From: Urbifossiella limnaea
GTDB lineage: Bacteria; Planctomycetota; Planctomycetia; Gemmatales; Gemmataceae
Reading direction: 5' to 3'
Length of the DNA: 64,000 nt
Assembly: GCF_007747215.1 (NCBI RefSeq)
Contig: NZ_CP036273.1
Coordinates: 5,626,322-5,690,321, forward strand
The notes below the pieces were generated by a model that saw nothing but the letters and a program-made list of their open reading frames with translations, made no database searches and was not told where the DNA came from. Both the position numbers and the translations under genes were made by a program. Positions within the stretch are counted from its first letter, which is position 1. The number at the start of each line of letters is the position of its first letter. Shown here piece by piece: positions 29,160 through 38,861 of the stretch.

Positions 29160-31388
29160 TCACGGCTCGCTCACCAGCACGACCAGCGAGTGCGCCGCCA
29201 GCCGCAACACCTCGCCCTCCGCGATCACCGGGCCGGTCCCTTCCGCAAGGAAATCGCCGGGCGGTTCCGCGGCGGTGTCCACCACGCGGCGCCACGGCCG
29301 GCGCGTCGGCGATCGCGGCACCACGAACTCCACCGGGTCGATCCACGAGTTCATCGCCACGTAGAAGTCGGTGTCCATGCGGTAGTCGTCGTCCAGCTCG
29401 CGGCCTGTGAAGCGGCCGTCCAGCGCGAACGCCAGCGTCCGCGCGCCCTCGCCGAAGTCGGGCCGGAACGGCTCCACCCCGTGCCAGTGGATGTCCGCCA
29501 GGCCGGCCGTCGCCCACTCGCCGGAGCGGCGCGCCGCGGCCGTCGCGTCGCCGGTCGCGGTCGGCGGCAGGCCCGCGTCGGCCGGGCGGACCGGGCCGCC
29601 GGGCGGGAACGAGATCGTGTCCAGCCCCGGCACCATCTGCCCGACCGGGCCGACGAAGAACCGCCGCCGCCGCAGCGCCGGGTGCCGCTTCCTCAGGGCG
29701 ATCATCTCGCGGGTGAAGCGGAGGAAGTCGGCGTTCGTCTCGGCCAGCGACCAGTCCACCCAGCTGACGGCGTTGTCCTGGCACCAGGCGTTGTTGTTGC
29801 CGCGCTGCGTCCGCAGGAACTCGTCGCCGGCCAGCAGCATCGGCACGCCCTGCGACAGCATCATCGTCGCCATCATGTTCCGCGCCTGCCGCGCCCGCAG
29901 CGCCCGCACCGCGGGGTCGTCGGTCGGACCCTCGGCGCCGCAGTTCCACGAGCAGTTGTCGTCCAGCCCGTCGCGGTTCTCCTCGCCGTTGGCCTCGTTG
30001 TGCTTGCCGTTGTAGCTCACCAGGTCGTTGAGGGTGAAGCCGTCGTGGCAGGTCACGAAGTTGACCGTGTGCCGCGGCAATCGGCTGCTCCACTGGTAGA
30101 TGTCGGCGCTGCCGCAGACGCGGGCCGCGAGCACGCCGGCGAGGCCGGTGTCGCCGCGCCAGAAGCGGCGCACGTCGTCGCGGTACTTGCCGTTCCACTC
30201 GCTCCACCGCCGGCCGAACGGGAACCCGCCGACCTGGTACAGCCCCGCCGCGTCCCACGGCTCGGCGATCAGCTTCGTGTCGGCCAGCACGCCGTCCTCG
30301 GTGATGGACTCGATCACCGGCGGGTCGATCATGACGTTGCCGCGGCGGTCGCGGCCGAGCACGCTCGCCAGGTCGAACCGAAACCCGTCCACGTGCATCT
30401 CGCCCACCCAGTACCGCAGGCAGTGCATCATCATGTCGCGGACGACCGGGTGGTTGCAGTTCACCGTGTTGCCGCAGCCGGAGTAATTCAGGTAGTCGCC
30501 GTTCTCGCCGAGGAGGTAGTACAACTCGTTGTCGAGCCCGCGGAACGAGTACGTCCGGCCGTGGTCGTTCCCCTCGCCGGTGTGGTTGAACACCACGTCG
30601 AGGATCACCTCGATGCCGGCCTCGTGGAACGCCTTCACCATGTCGCGGAACTCGGTCAGCTGGCCGTGGTCGCGGGCCGTCGCGGCGAGCGCCGCCTTCG
30701 GGGCCGCGAACCCGATCGGCTGGTAGCCCCAGAAGTTCGTCATCTTCTCGCCGGTCGTCGGGTCGGTGAACGGGCAGTCGCACTCGTCCCACTCGAACAC
30801 CGGCATGAGCTCCACCGCCGTGACCCCGAGGTCCTGGAGGTACGGGATCTTCTCGATGAGCCCGGCGTAGGTGCCGGGGAACCGCACGCCGCTCGACGGG
30901 TCGCAGGTGAACCCGCGGACGTGGACCTCGTAGACGACACTGTCTTCGAGCGGCGTCAGCGGCGGGGCGTCGTCGCCCCAGTCGTAGCGGGCGTGGCGGC
31001 GGTAGAGGCTACGGCGGCTGGTGCGGGCCGGGTCGGTCTCGCACGTCGCGGCCCAGCTCTCGCCGGCGGAGATGATGCGCGCCGACGGGTCGAGCAGGAG
31101 CCGCGACGGGTCGAACCGGTTGCGCTGCCCCTTCGGCCCGTCCACCCGCCACCCGTAGCAGAATACTTCCGGCAGGCCGTGAACCGCGACGTGCCAGTGG
31201 TCGCCGGTGCGGTGCCGCTTCCCCGACAGCCTGAACTCCGCGAGCGGCTTGTTCCCGCCGGCCTCGGGTAGGATGACGAGCGTCACGTCGGTGCCGTGAC
31301 GGCACAGGAGGGCGAAGTTGACGCCGTCCGGCAGCGTAAGAGCGCCGAGCGGGAGCGGCCGGCCGCGGCTGGTGCGGTACTCGGGCAT
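29160..31388 (-). CDS. glgX: Glycogen debranching enzyme GlgX (isoamylase type)
   Basis: A 742-residue GH13 enzyme that cleaves alpha-1,6 branches of glycogen. An N-terminal CBM48-like domain (about 10-120) is followed by the catalytic barrel. The nucleophile is D339 (GFRFDLASV), the acid/base E376 (KLIAEPWD), and the transition-state residue lies in TCHDGFTL. The GlgX hallmark NEANGEENRDGLDDNCSWNCG is present. The Gly/Ala-rich insertion near 610-640 is unusual but not in the core. It is the second alpha-glucan gene of the window, 23 kb from treS and not in an operon with it. Confidence 0.94.
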   Translation of the reverse strand: MPEYRTSRGRPLPLGALTLPDGVNFALLCRHGTDVTLVILPEAGGNKPLAEFRLSGKRHRTGDHWHVAVHGLPEVFCYGWRVDGPKGQRNRFDPSRLLLDPSARIISAGESWAATCETDPARTSRRSLYRRHARYDWGDDAPPLTPLEDSVVYEVHVRGFTCDPSSGVRFPGTYAGLIEKIPYLQDLGVTAVELMPVFEWDECDCPFTDPTTGEKMTNFWGYQPIGFAAPKAALAATARDHGQLTEFRDMVKAFHEAGIEVILDVVFNHTGEGNDHGRTYSFRGLDNELYYLLGENGDYLNYSGCGNTVNCNHPVVRDMMMHCLRYWVGEMHVDGFRFDLASVLGRDRRGNVMIDPPVIESITEDGVLADTKLIAEPWDAAGLYQVGGFPFGRRWSEWNGKYRDDVRRFWRGDTGLAGVLAARVCGSADIYQWSSRLPRHTVNFVTCHDGFTLNDLVSYNGKHNEANGEENRDGLDDNCSWNCGAEGPTDDPAVRALRARQARNMMATMMLSQGVPMLLAGDEFLRTQRGNNNAWCQDNAVSWVDWSLAETNADFLRFTREMIALRKRHPALRRRRFFVGPVGQMVPGLDTISFPPGGPVRPADAGLPPTATGDATAAARRSGEWATAGLADIHWHGVEPFRPDFGEGARTLAFALDGRFTGRELDDDYRMDTDFYVAMNSWIDPVEFVVPRSPTRRPWRRVVDTAAEPPGDFLAEGTGPVIAEGEVLRLAAHSLVVLVSEP

Positions 31389-31415
31389 GGGGCGTCCGGA
31401 GGAGTAGGGAGCGGC

Positions 31416-31832
31416 TTAAGACGGCTGGCAGAGGTGGTGCAGCCGGCGCACGAGCGTCAGTGGGTCGGCCGGCTTCAGGAAGAAGTCGGCGGCCCCCGCG
31501 GCGGTCGCGGCCGAGCGCTGCGCCGGGTCCGTGTCGCCGGTGACGACGACGACGACAGGGCCGCCGGGCGTGCCCCGCAACTGGCGGATCAGGCGGAGCG
31601 GGTCGGAGTCGAGGGACAGGTCCATCAGCACGGCGGACGGGCGGGTGGCGGCGACGAGCCGAATCGCGTCGCGGACGGTGTGCGCCTCGTCGGCGTCGAA
31701 CCCGCTGAGCCGGAGCATCCCCGCGAGGCTGGCGGACCCGTCGGAATCCGCGTCGAGGACGACGACCCGCGCGCCGCCGAGCGGGCGCGCGGCGAAATCG
31801 GTCGCGGTCATGGGCGGGGTGGTGTCACTCAC
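31416..31832 (-). CDS. Single-domain response regulator
   Basis: A 138-residue receiver. The phosphoacceptor is D71 (VLMDLSLD), with an acidic pair near D27-D29 (VVLDADSD), a Thr in VVTGD and the conserved Lys in FFLKPADP. There is no output domain, so it probably acts by protein contact in a phosphorelay. It begins with GTG; a second start MTATDF lies 21 bases inside. A strong promoter places the transcript start about 3 bases before the GTG. Confidence 0.85.
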   Translation of the reverse strand: MSDTTPPMTATDFAARPLGGARVVVLDADSDGSASLAGMLRLSGFDADEAHTVRDAIRLVAATRPSAVLMDLSLDSDPLRLIRQLRGTPGGPVVVVVTGDTDPAQRSAATAAGAADFFLKPADPLTLVRRLHHLCQPS

Positions 31833-31841
31833 GTTGACCCG

Positions 31842-31870
31842 ATTCTACCCCGCTTTCCGGCGGGGTACAA
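31842..31870 (-). promoter_or_regulatory. Sigma70-type promoter of the receiver gene
   Basis: On the minus strand TTGTAC (31865-31870), exactly 17 bases, then TAGAAT (31842-31847). This is the best vegetative promoter match in the window and implies a start near 31835, leaving almost no leader. Confidence 0.65.
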
Positions 31871-31884
31871 CCGCGTTGACCCGA

Positions 31885-32733
31885 TCACGTCTGCGTGTTC
31901 ATCTCCCGCTCGCGGATCAGTTCCTGGATGCGGCCGAGCCGCGACCCGATGAACAGCACGTTGTTCAGGTCGAACTCCAGGTTCGCCGGCCCGCCCGTCT
32001 TGACGTGCAGGTCGCCCGACCCGAGGCCGAGCACCCAGTGGCGGAACAGGTCGTTCCGCCGCTTCTCCAGGACGACGGAGTGGGTGTCCACCGCGACCTC
32101 GCCGTCGCCGATGTCCTGCCGCAAGCGGATCTGCCCGCGGGTGAAGATGAGGTAAACGTACCGGTCGTACACGAACGTGGCGAAGAGCCACACCACGAGC
32201 AGCGGCACGGCGATGGCCAGGTAGCCGCCCGCGTTCATGCGGATGTCCAGCCCGCCGACCCACTGGAAGATGGAGTCCCACATGTGGAACTGGGCGAGCA
32301 CCAGGGTGGCGATAATGAGCCCGGCGATGACGACGATCGACGCCAGCCCGCGGACGGTGAGGTTCGTGAACACCACGACCAGGAGGATGGTCATCACGAA
32401 GATGACGCCGTAGTTGTTGTTCCGCGCCACGAGCATGCCGGGCTGGTTGTCGCCCTCGCCGGCCTTCGGCTGCGTCGGCAGTGAGGTTCCCTGCGGGGCG
32501 ACGAGAACGTCGCGCGGGCCGGCCTCGCCGGGGATGGTCTGTCCCTTCTCGACGAGTGTGCCGGCGGGGACGACGGCCATCCGGTGCCCGTCCATCCAGG
32601 TGAGGAACGCGAACACGAACCCGAGCAGCCACACCGGCCACCAGTAGACGAGGTTGGTGTGCCCGAACACGCGGATCTGTTCGTCCGGTACGGCGTCTGT
32701 CGGCGCGAGTCCGGCGGGTGGGGCGGTGCTCAT
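31885..32733 (-). CDS. Membrane protein with four helices
   Basis: A 282-residue inner-membrane protein of unknown function. Predicted helices: VYWWPVWLLGFVFAFLTW (about 29-46), GVIFVMTILLVVVFTN (about 107-122), ASIVVIAGLIIATLVLAQF (about 130-148) and YLAIAVPLLVVWLFATFVY (about 168-186). The soluble C-terminus (VYLIFTRGQIRLRQDIGDGEVAVDTHSVVLEKRRNDLFRHW, cited by ends) is beta-rich like a bacterial PH domain. ATG is the start nearest to the divergent promoter region shared with pyrC, 79 bases away. No partner is suggested by neighbours. Confidence 0.7.
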   Translation of the reverse strand: MSTAPPAGLAPTDAVPDEQIRVFGHTNLVYWWPVWLLGFVFAFLTWMDGHRMAVVPAGTLVEKGQTIPGEAGPRDVLVAPQGTSLPTQPKAGEGDNQPGMLVARNNNYGVIFVMTILLVVVFTNLTVRGLASIVVIAGLIIATLVLAQFHMWDSIFQWVGGLDIRMNAGGYLAIAVPLLVVWLFATFVYDRYVYLIFTRGQIRLRQDIGDGEVAVDTHSVVLEKRRNDLFRHWVLGLGSGDLHVKTGGPANLEFDLNNVLFIGSRLGRIQELIREREMNTQT

Positions 32734-32812
32734 GATTCGGCTCCCGGGGCGCGAGTGTCCACGAATGCTCCACAGCAACCCCCGTGCCGGCGGCGGTCTG
32801 TATACCAGCCAC

Positions 32813-34096
32813 ATGAGTACCCTCCTCCTCCGCAACGGCCGCGTCATCGACGCCGCGCAGAACCTCGACCGGGTCGCCGACCTGTGGCTCGACGGCACCA
32901 AGGTGCTCGGCGTCGGCCCGCAGCCCGGCCGCGCCGCCGACCGCACCCTCGACTGCACCGGGCTCATCGTGTCGCCCGGCCTCATCGACATGCACGTCCA
33001 CCTCCGCGAGCCCGGCCGCGAGGAGGACGAGACCATCGCCACCGGCACCGCCGCCGCCGTCGCGGGGGGCGTCACGTCGGTGGCGTGCATGCCGAACACA
33101 GAGCCGGCGCTCGACAGCCGGGCCATGGCCGAGTTCGTGATTCTTCAGGCGAAGCGGGCGGGGAACTGCAACGTCTTCCCGATCGGCGCGGTGACGAAGA
33201 ACCGCGAGGGGAAGGAGCTGGCCGAGCTCGGCGGGCTGGTCGAGGGCGGGGCGGTCGCCTTCACCGACGACGGCGCCCCGGTCTACTCCGCGGAGATCAT
33301 GCGGCGGGCGCTCGAGTACTGCCGGATGCTCGACAAGGCCGTCCTCGTTCACGCCGAAATCCTGGAGCTGACCGTCGGCGGCGTGATGAACGAGGGACTC
33401 GTGAGCACGTCGCTGGGCCTGCGCGGGATGCCGGCGGTGGCCGAGGACATCATGATCGCGCGGGACATCATGCTGTCGGAGCTGACCGGCGGCCGCTGCC
33501 ACATCCTCCACGTCTCGACGGCCGGCGGCGTGGACCTGATCCGCCAGGGCCGGGCGAAGGGCGTGAAGATCAGCGGCGAGGCGTGCCCGCACCACTTCAT
33601 CCTGACCGACGACGAGCTGCGCCGCTTCGACAGCAACTACAAGATGTCGCCGCCGCTGCGCACCCGGAAGGACGCCGACGCGCTGATCGCGGGGCTGAAG
33701 GACGGCACGCTGTCGGTGCTGGCGACGGACCACGCCCCGCACGCGCCGGAGAAGAAGGAGCGCGAGCTGGACCAGGCGCCGAACGGCATCCTGGGACTGG
33801 AGACGTTCCTGCCGCTGTGCGTGACGCACCTGATCGAGCCGGGCCACCTGACGTGGCCGCAAATGCTGGAGAAGATGACGGTGAACCCGGCGCGGGTGCT
33901 GAGCATCAACCGCGGCACGCTGCAGCCGGGGGTGCCGGCCGACGTGACGGTGATCGACCCGACGGCGACGTGGACGATCGACAAGGCGGCGTCGAAGTCG
34001 AAGAGCCGCAACACGCCGTTCGACGGCTGCAAGGTGACGGGACGGGCCGTGGCGACAATCGTGAACGGGGCGGTGAAGATGAGCCAGCTGGGGTGA
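32813..34096 (+). CDS. pyrC: Dihydroorotase
   Basis: A 427-residue zinc amidohydrolase that closes carbamoyl aspartate to dihydroorotate in pyrimidine synthesis. The first metal pair is H61 and H63 (DMHVHLREPG); the catalytic Asp is D306 in ATDHAPHAPEKK, and SGEACPHHFILTDDELRRFD is the usual type I signature. Lys metal-bridging at about 150 is expected in this class. The ATG lies 20 bases after TATACC in the divergent spacer. It is unlinked to pyrB here, and the next gene starts 4 bases after its stop. Confidence 0.95.
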   Translation: MSTLLLRNGRVIDAAQNLDRVADLWLDGTKVLGVGPQPGRAADRTLDCTGLIVSPGLIDMHVHLREPGREEDETIATGTAAAVAGGVTSVACMPNTEPALDSRAMAEFVILQAKRAGNCNVFPIGAVTKNREGKELAELGGLVEGGAVAFTDDGAPVYSAEIMRRALEYCRMLDKAVLVHAEILELTVGGVMNEGLVSTSLGLRGMPAVAEDIMIARDIMLSELTGGRCHILHVSTAGGVDLIRQGRAKGVKISGEACPHHFILTDDELRRFDSNYKMSPPLRTRKDADALIAGLKDGTLSVLATDHAPHAPEKKERELDQAPNGILGLETFLPLCVTHLIEPGHLTWPQMLEKMTVNPARVLSINRGTLQPGVPADVTVIDPTATWTIDKAASKSKSRNTPFDGCKVTGRAVATIVNGAVKMSQLG

Positions 34097-34100
34097 CACC

Positions 34101-34700
34101 GTGACCGAAGCGGAGTGGCTAGCGACCGACGCCGATCCTACGCGTATGTGGGAGTTGGTACAGGGTCGGCCGCGATGGACGCCACGAACCCTACGGCTAT
34201 TTGTCGCCGCGTTTTGGGATTGGCAGGCTCATCATCGACTATCTGGTGGCGCGATGGAGGACACGATCCGGCGAGCGGAGGCATTTTCACGCTGGGCCGA
34301 GACGGGCAAGTTGGGCCACCGCTATCGAGTCAGCCGGAGTCCGAACGTCATCTTCTTCAACGCTTCGGCTGGGCTTGCAGCCCAATTAACAGTTGAGGCA
34401 ACGAGACCTGCGCGGGACCGGGATCGGGAGATCAGCCGGAGCGCGGCGGCGCGGCTCCTTCGCTGCATCTTCGGCAACCCGTTCCGCCCGGTCGCGCTCG
34501 ACCCGGCGTGGCGGACGGAAGCGGTCGTCGGCCTCGCCACCGGCATTTACGCCGACCGCGCGTTCGACCGGCTGCCGGTCCTCGCCGACGCCCTGGAGGA
34601 CGCCGGCTGCTTCGACGCGGACGTGCTCGGCCACTGCCGCGGCCCCGGCCCGCACGCCCGCGGGTGCTGGGTCGTCGATCTGCTCCTCGGCAAGACGTGA
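34101..34700 (+). CDS. Gemmata-type MTEAEWLA protein, shortened
   Basis: A 199-residue protein of a lineage-specific family that I recall as abundant in Gemmata (paralogues start MTEAEWL and end in a conserved block). The C-terminal block is well kept: LRCIFGNPFRPVALDPAWRTEAVVGLATGIYADRAFDRLPVLADALEDAGC, then DVLGHCRGPGPHARGCWVVDLLLGKT. The middle, normally a longer region with Cys pairs, is shortened and poor in that block. The GTG start is 4 bases after the pyrC stop. No function is known. Shortness suggests a decayed or alternative member. Confidence 0.65.
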   Translation: MTEAEWLATDADPTRMWELVQGRPRWTPRTLRLFVAAFWDWQAHHRLSGGAMEDTIRRAEAFSRWAETGKLGHRYRVSRSPNVIFFNASAGLAAQLTVEATRPARDRDREISRSAAARLLRCIFGNPFRPVALDPAWRTEAVVGLATGIYADRAFDRLPVLADALEDAGCFDADVLGHCRGPGPHARGCWVVDLLLGKT

Positions 34701-34749
34701 CGCCGGCGGGGCGTGGTAGAATGCGGGCGACACCCGCCGAGGGCAACCG

Positions 34750-35421
34750 ATGCCGTCACCTTTCCCGGGGATGAACCCGTACCTCGAACAGCATGGCGTG
34801 TGGAACGACTTCCACAAGACGTTCCTGGTCACCATGCGGGAACTCCTTACCCCGCAGTTGGTGCCGCGTTACGTCGGCCGCTTGGAGGAGCATGTCCACA
34901 CCCACAACGTGGACGACGGGCGAACCTCCGCCTTCCAGGACGAGATTCATTCGGTCTACCTGGAGATCCGCGATACGGCCGGCCTTGAGGTGGTGACCAC
35001 GATCGAACTCCTCAGCCCGTCGAACAAGCGAACCGGGCCGGACCGGGAGGCGTACCGAGCGAGGGTGCGGCGGGTGCTGTCGTCGTCGGCCAACTTCGTC
35101 GAGATCGACCTGCTCCGCGGCGGCCCGCGGATGCCGTGGGGGAACCTGCCGGCGTGCGACTACTACGCCCTCGTCAGCCGGCCCGAGACGAGGCCGCGGA
35201 CGGACGTGTGGCCCGTCGCCCTCCGCGACCGGCTGCCGAGCATCCCGATCCCCGTGCGGGCCGGCGAACCGGCCGCGTAGATCGACCTGCAAGCGCTCCT
35301 ACACCGCGTGTACGACGCGGCCGGATATGAGGACGCGATCTACACCGGCGAGCCCGAGCCGCGGCTCGCCCCGGACGACGACGCGTGGGCGGCTACCTTC
35401 GTGCCCCGTCAGGGGGCGTGA
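34750..35421 (+). pseudogene. DUF4058 gene, broken by stop and deletion
   Basis: Codons 1-176 begin MPSPFPGMNPYLEQHGVWNDFH and contain ELLSPSNKRTGPDREAYRARVR and EIDLLRGGPRMP, the core of DUF4058. A TAG at 35278-35280 ends the frame, yet the next 47 codons continue the family's C-terminus in the same frame (IDLQALLHRVYDAAGYEDAI, then YTGEPEPRLAPDDDAWA). Relative to the family I recall, about 40 residues are also missing between HTHNVDDGR and EIHSVYLEIRD. The frame overlaps the convergent amidohydrolase by 13 bases. TAGAAT at 34717 may be its old -10. Confidence 0.75.
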
Positions 35422-37076
35422 CGCAGCGCCTTCCCCGGCAGCGCCCCGGTGTGCGTGCCGCGGTCGAGCACCACCTTGCCGTTCACCACCACGTACTCCA
35501 CCCCCACCGCGTACTGGAACGGCGCCGTGTACGTCGCCCGGTCGGCCACCGCCGCCGGGTCGAACACCGTTACGTCGGCGAACGCCCCCGGCCGCAGCAC
35601 GCCGCGGTCGCGCAGGCCCAGCTTCGCCGCGTTCAGGCTCGTCATCTTCCGCACCGCGTCTTCGAGCCTCAGCACGCCGCGATCGCGGACGTACTCGCCG
35701 AGCACCCGCGGGAACGTGCCGAAACTTCGCGGGTGCGGGTTGCCGCGCCGCAGCGGCCCCTCCGTCGCCAGCGCGTAGCCGTCCGACCCGACCGAGCACC
35801 ACGGCTGCGCCAGCGCCAGCGTCATGTCCTTCTCGTCGTGGTGGGCGTACACCGTCGGCACCGACCCGTCCTGCTCCACCAGCACGTCGAACAGCACGTC
35901 CAGCGCGTCGGGCAGCGGTGTCTTCCCCTTCTGCTTCTCGCTGATGACGCGGTCCATCGTCAGCCCCTCGTACGGGCCGCGGCCGCTGACGAGCATCCGC
36001 GACCAGTCGCCGCCGACCGCGGTGAAGTGGTTGTACCACCCGGGGATGCCGCCCGTGATGTCGGCCTTCATCCGCGTGCGGGCGGCGGGGTCGCGGAGCC
36101 GCTCCAGTAGCTTCGCCCGGCCGCCCTCGTGCGCCCACGGCGGCACGATGCTCGACAGGTTGTTGTTGCCGCGGGTGTACGGGTACACGTTGGCCCGCAC
36201 GTCCACGCCGCGGCGGCGCGCGGCGTCGATCAGCGCCACCACCTCATTCATCCGCCCCCAGAACTGCTGGTCGGCGATCTTGATGTGGATGATGTCCACC
36301 GGCACGCCGGCCCGCTCGGCGACGGCGATCATCTCGCGCACGGCGTCGAACACGCCCGTCCCCTCGTTGCGGGTGTGCGCCGAGTAGATGCCACCGCGCC
36401 GGCCCGCGGCCTTCGCCAGTTCGACTAGGTCGTCGGTCGTAGCGAGCGACCCCGGCGGCATCGCCAGCAGCGACGACAGGCCGAACGCCCCGTCGCGCAT
36501 CGCGGCGTCGATCACGGCCTTCATCTGCTCGAACTCGGCGGGCGTCGGCCGGGCGTGCGACTGCCCCATGACCGACTCCCACACGTTGTCGAGGCCGACG
36601 TAGGTGGCGACGTTCACGCCCACGCCGGCGCGGTCGATCTCGTCCAGGTAGCCGCGGACGGTCGTCCACTCGAACGTCTTGCCGCGGGCCGTCACCTTGC
36701 GGGCCGACAGCTTGCCGACGAGCGGGGCCGCAGAGCGGCCTTCGCCGAGCACCTCCGTCGTGACGCCCTGCCGCACCTTGCTCTCGGCCTTGCCGTCCTC
36801 GAACAGCGTCTCGTCGGAGTGCGAGTGGATGTCGATGAAGCCGGGGGCGACGATCTTGCCCTTGGCGTCGATCGTCCGCGCGGCGGTGCCGGTGACGCGG
36901 CCGACGGCGGCGATGGTGTTGCCGCGAACGGCCACGTCGCCGGCGAACCACGGGTTACCGGTGCCGTCCACGACGCGGCCGTTGCGGATAACGAGGTCGT
37001 AGTCGGGGTCCGCCGGCCGCGCGGGGACGGCGACCACGGCGAGGAGGCCGAGCGCGGAGAGGGCGAGGAGACGCAT
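35409..37076 (-). CDS. Exported D-aminoacylase-type amidohydrolase
   Basis: A 555-residue protein with a signal peptide (MRLLALSALGLLAVVAVPARP) that belongs to N-acyl-D-amino-acid deacylases. Metal ligands H84 and H86 are in FIDIHSHSDE; IYSAHTRNEGTG, IIHIKIADQQFWG and VYAHHDEKDM supply further His and the active-site Asp is in CSVGSDGYA. The C-terminal LRPGAFADVTVFDPAAVADRATY is the composite-domain closure of amidohydrolases. Likely function is hydrolysis of N-acyl-D-amino acids outside the cytoplasm. It precedes dapA on the same strand 30 bases away. Confidence 0.88.
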   Translation of the reverse strand: MRLLALSALGLLAVVAVPARPADPDYDLVIRNGRVVDGTGNPWFAGDVAVRGNTIAAVGRVTGTAARTIDAKGKIVAPGFIDIHSHSDETLFEDGKAESKVRQGVTTEVLGEGRSAAPLVGKLSARKVTARGKTFEWTTVRGYLDEIDRAGVGVNVATYVGLDNVWESVMGQSHARPTPAEFEQMKAVIDAAMRDGAFGLSSLLAMPPGSLATTDDLVELAKAAGRRGGIYSAHTRNEGTGVFDAVREMIAVAERAGVPVDIIHIKIADQQFWGRMNEVVALIDAARRRGVDVRANVYPYTRGNNNLSSIVPPWAHEGGRAKLLERLRDPAARTRMKADITGGIPGWYNHFTAVGGDWSRMLVSGRGPYEGLTMDRVISEKQKGKTPLPDALDVLFDVLVEQDGSVPTVYAHHDEKDMTLALAQPWCSVGSDGYALATEGPLRRGNPHPRSFGTFPRVLGEYVRDRGVLRLEDAVRKMTSLNAAKLGLRDRGVLRPGAFADVTVFDPAAVADRATYTAPFQYAVGVEYVVVNGKVVLDRGTHTGALPGKALRHAP

Positions 37077-37106
37077 GGGAACCTCGCGGGAATGTGCGGG
37101 CCGGCC

Positions 37107-38000
37107 TTACAGGAGGCCGTACCCCGAGAGCGTGGCCCGCACGCGGGCTTCGCCGGCGGCGTCGAGCGGGGTCATCGGCAGCCGCAGTTCGCCGGTGCCG
37201 CGGCCGAGCAACTTCATCGCGGCCTTCAGCGGGATCGGGTTCGTCGCCACGCCGAGCATGTCGCGGCACAACGGGAACAGCTTCCGGTGCCACCGCTGGG
37301 CCTCGTCGATCTTGCCGGCGTCGAACGCCGCGCACAGCGCCATCAGGTCGCGCGGCACCACGTTCCCGACCACGCTCACCACGCCGCGGCCGCCCACGGC
37401 CATGATCGGCAGCGTCAGGCTGTCGTCGCCGCTGAGCACGGTCAGGTCCGTCAGCGCGATCACCTGCGAAGCCATGTCGAGCTTGCCGGTCGCCTCCTTC
37501 ACGCCGACCACGACCGGGTAGGCGTCGGCGAGCTTGGCGATCGTCTCGGCGGCGATCTCGGAGCCGGTGCGGCCGGGGATGTTGTAGATGACCTGCGGCA
37601 GGTCGCAGGCGTCGGCGATCGCCGCGAAGTGGCGGAAGTAGCCGTCCTGCGTCGGCTTGTTGTAGTACGGCCCGACCTGGAGGGTGCCGTCGGCCCCGGC
37701 CTTCTTCGCGGCCTTCGTCATGCGGATCGCTTCGCGGGTGCTGTTCGACCCGGTGCCGGCCATCACCTTCAGCCGGCCGCGGGCGCGCTCGCACACGAAG
37801 GCGACGACGCGCTCGTGCTCCTCGTGGTCGAGCGTCGGCGACTCGCCGGTCGTGCCGCACGGCACGAGCCCGTGGGTGCCCTGCTCGGCGTGCCAGTCGA
37901 CGAGTTTGCCCAGGTCGGCCCAGTCGATTTCGCCGCTCGTGAAGGGGGTGACCAGGGCGACGGTGACGCCGGCGAACTGTTCGCCGCGGGTGGCGGGCAT
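37107..38000 (-). CDS. dapA: 4-hydroxy-tetrahydrodipicolinate synthase
   Basis: A 297-residue TIM-barrel lyase of the lysine/diaminopimelate pathway that condenses pyruvate and aspartate semialdehyde. The Schiff-base Lys is K168 ([10 protein letters not shown]), the catalytic Tyr Y139 ([10 protein letters not shown]) and Thr50-Thr51 lie in [10 protein letters not shown]. Length is normal. It is followed by the amidohydrolase gene, so the two may be co-transcribed, but no functional link is obvious apart from D-amino-acid or peptidoglycan chemistry. The supply of meso-DAP fits a planctomycete with peptidoglycan. Confidence 0.95.
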   Translation of the reverse strand: MPATRGEQFAGVTVALVTPFTSGEIDWADLGKLVDWHAEQGTHGLVPCGTTGESPTLDHEEHERVVAFVCERARGRLKVMAGTGSNSTREAIRMTKAAKKAGADGTLQVGPYYNKPTQDGYFRHFAAIADACDLPQVIYNIPGRTGSEIAAETIAKLADAYPVVVGVKEATGKLDMASQVIALTDLTVLSGDDSLTLPIMAVGGRGVVSVVGNVVPRDLMALCAAFDAGKIDEAQRWHRKLFPLCRDMLGVATNPIPLKAAMKLLGRGTGELRLPMTPLDAAGEARVRATLSGYGLL

Positions 38001-38067
38001 GACGGACCTCGGCAGGGCGACGGAAAGGGTCAGGGTACGACCCCGCCCGCCGCCCGGCGACCGCGCC

Positions 38068-38838
38068 TCACGCGGCCGTCGCGGCGCGGGCCGCCTGGTC
38101 GAACGCCTTCACCGCGTCGGCCGCGAAGGCGATGGCGGCGCCGCTCCACTCGGTGAGGTTCGCCGAGTACCCGGCCTTGATGCCGGCCTGCGTCACGTGG
38201 GCCAGCAGCGCCCCGCGCGAGCTCAACTTCTGGGCCGCGAGTTTGGCGTCGTAGTCCTGCAACCGGCGGTGCAGTTCGGCGCCGTCGGCCGGCAGCGCGG
38301 CCGGCTTCTCGACCGGCGCCGCAGTCGTCGTCTGCGGGCCGGGCTTCGTCGGCTTCGGGGCGGGGTCCTTCGCCGCGGGCACGGCGAACGCCGGCAACTG
38401 CGGCGGCCGCACGATCTGCTTCTTCGCCGGGTCGTAGTCCACCCACTGCGCCGGCAGCCGGTACAGGTAGCGGCCGATGCCGAACTTCACCGCCGCGCGC
38501 TTGAGCGCGTCGGAAAACGCCGCCTTGAGCCGGTCGCCGCCGTCGGGCTGCTCGCTCGGCGAACCCACGTCCATTTTGGTGACCCACTCGCCGCCGAGGT
38601 TCACCCGCAACTTGCACGTCACGGAGCCGTCCGGCAGGATGTCGTAGTCGTCCTGCCAGTTCTCGACGCCGAGCACGTCGTCGAGCCGGTCCTCGATCAG
38701 GCGCACGTCCACGTAGGCGATCGCCAGCGCCTTGTTGTTCTTCACGATCTGCGGCTTGAACTTGATCTCGCGCGGCTCGAACGGGGCCGAGAGTGCGTCG
38801 GTGACGGACCGCACGGCGGGGGTGGGGAGCGCGACCAT
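38068..38838 (-). CDS. Rad52/DdrA-like single-strand annealing protein
   Basis: A 256-residue cytoplasmic protein of the Rad52/Rad22 fold, used in single-strand annealing and repair. Residues about 25-125 contain the core: [25 protein letters not shown], then [20 protein letters not shown] and the basic [31 protein letters not shown] Pro/Ala-rich linker (about 140-180) and a helical tail ([18 protein letters not shown]) follow. The start has GAGGAGG 7 bases upstream. Such proteins are encoded by phages as well as chromosomes. A LexA-like operator with an overlapping -10 TACACT lies 23 bases before the ATG, pointing to damage-induced expression. Confidence 0.85.
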   Translation of the reverse strand: MVALPTPAVRSVTDALSAPFEPREIKFKPQIVKNNKALAIAYVDVRLIEDRLDDVLGVENWQDDYDILPDGSVTCKLRVNLGGEWVTKMDVGSPSEQPDGGDRLKAAFSDALKRAAVKFGIGRYLYRLPAQWVDYDPAKKQIVRPPQLPAFAVPAAKDPAPKPTKPGPQTTTAAPVEKPAALPADGAELHRRLQDYDAKLAAQKLSSRGALLAHVTQAGIKAGYSANLTEWSGAAIAFAADAVKAFDQAARAATAA

Positions 38839-38861
38839 CGGGAAACCTCCTCGGGGGAATG

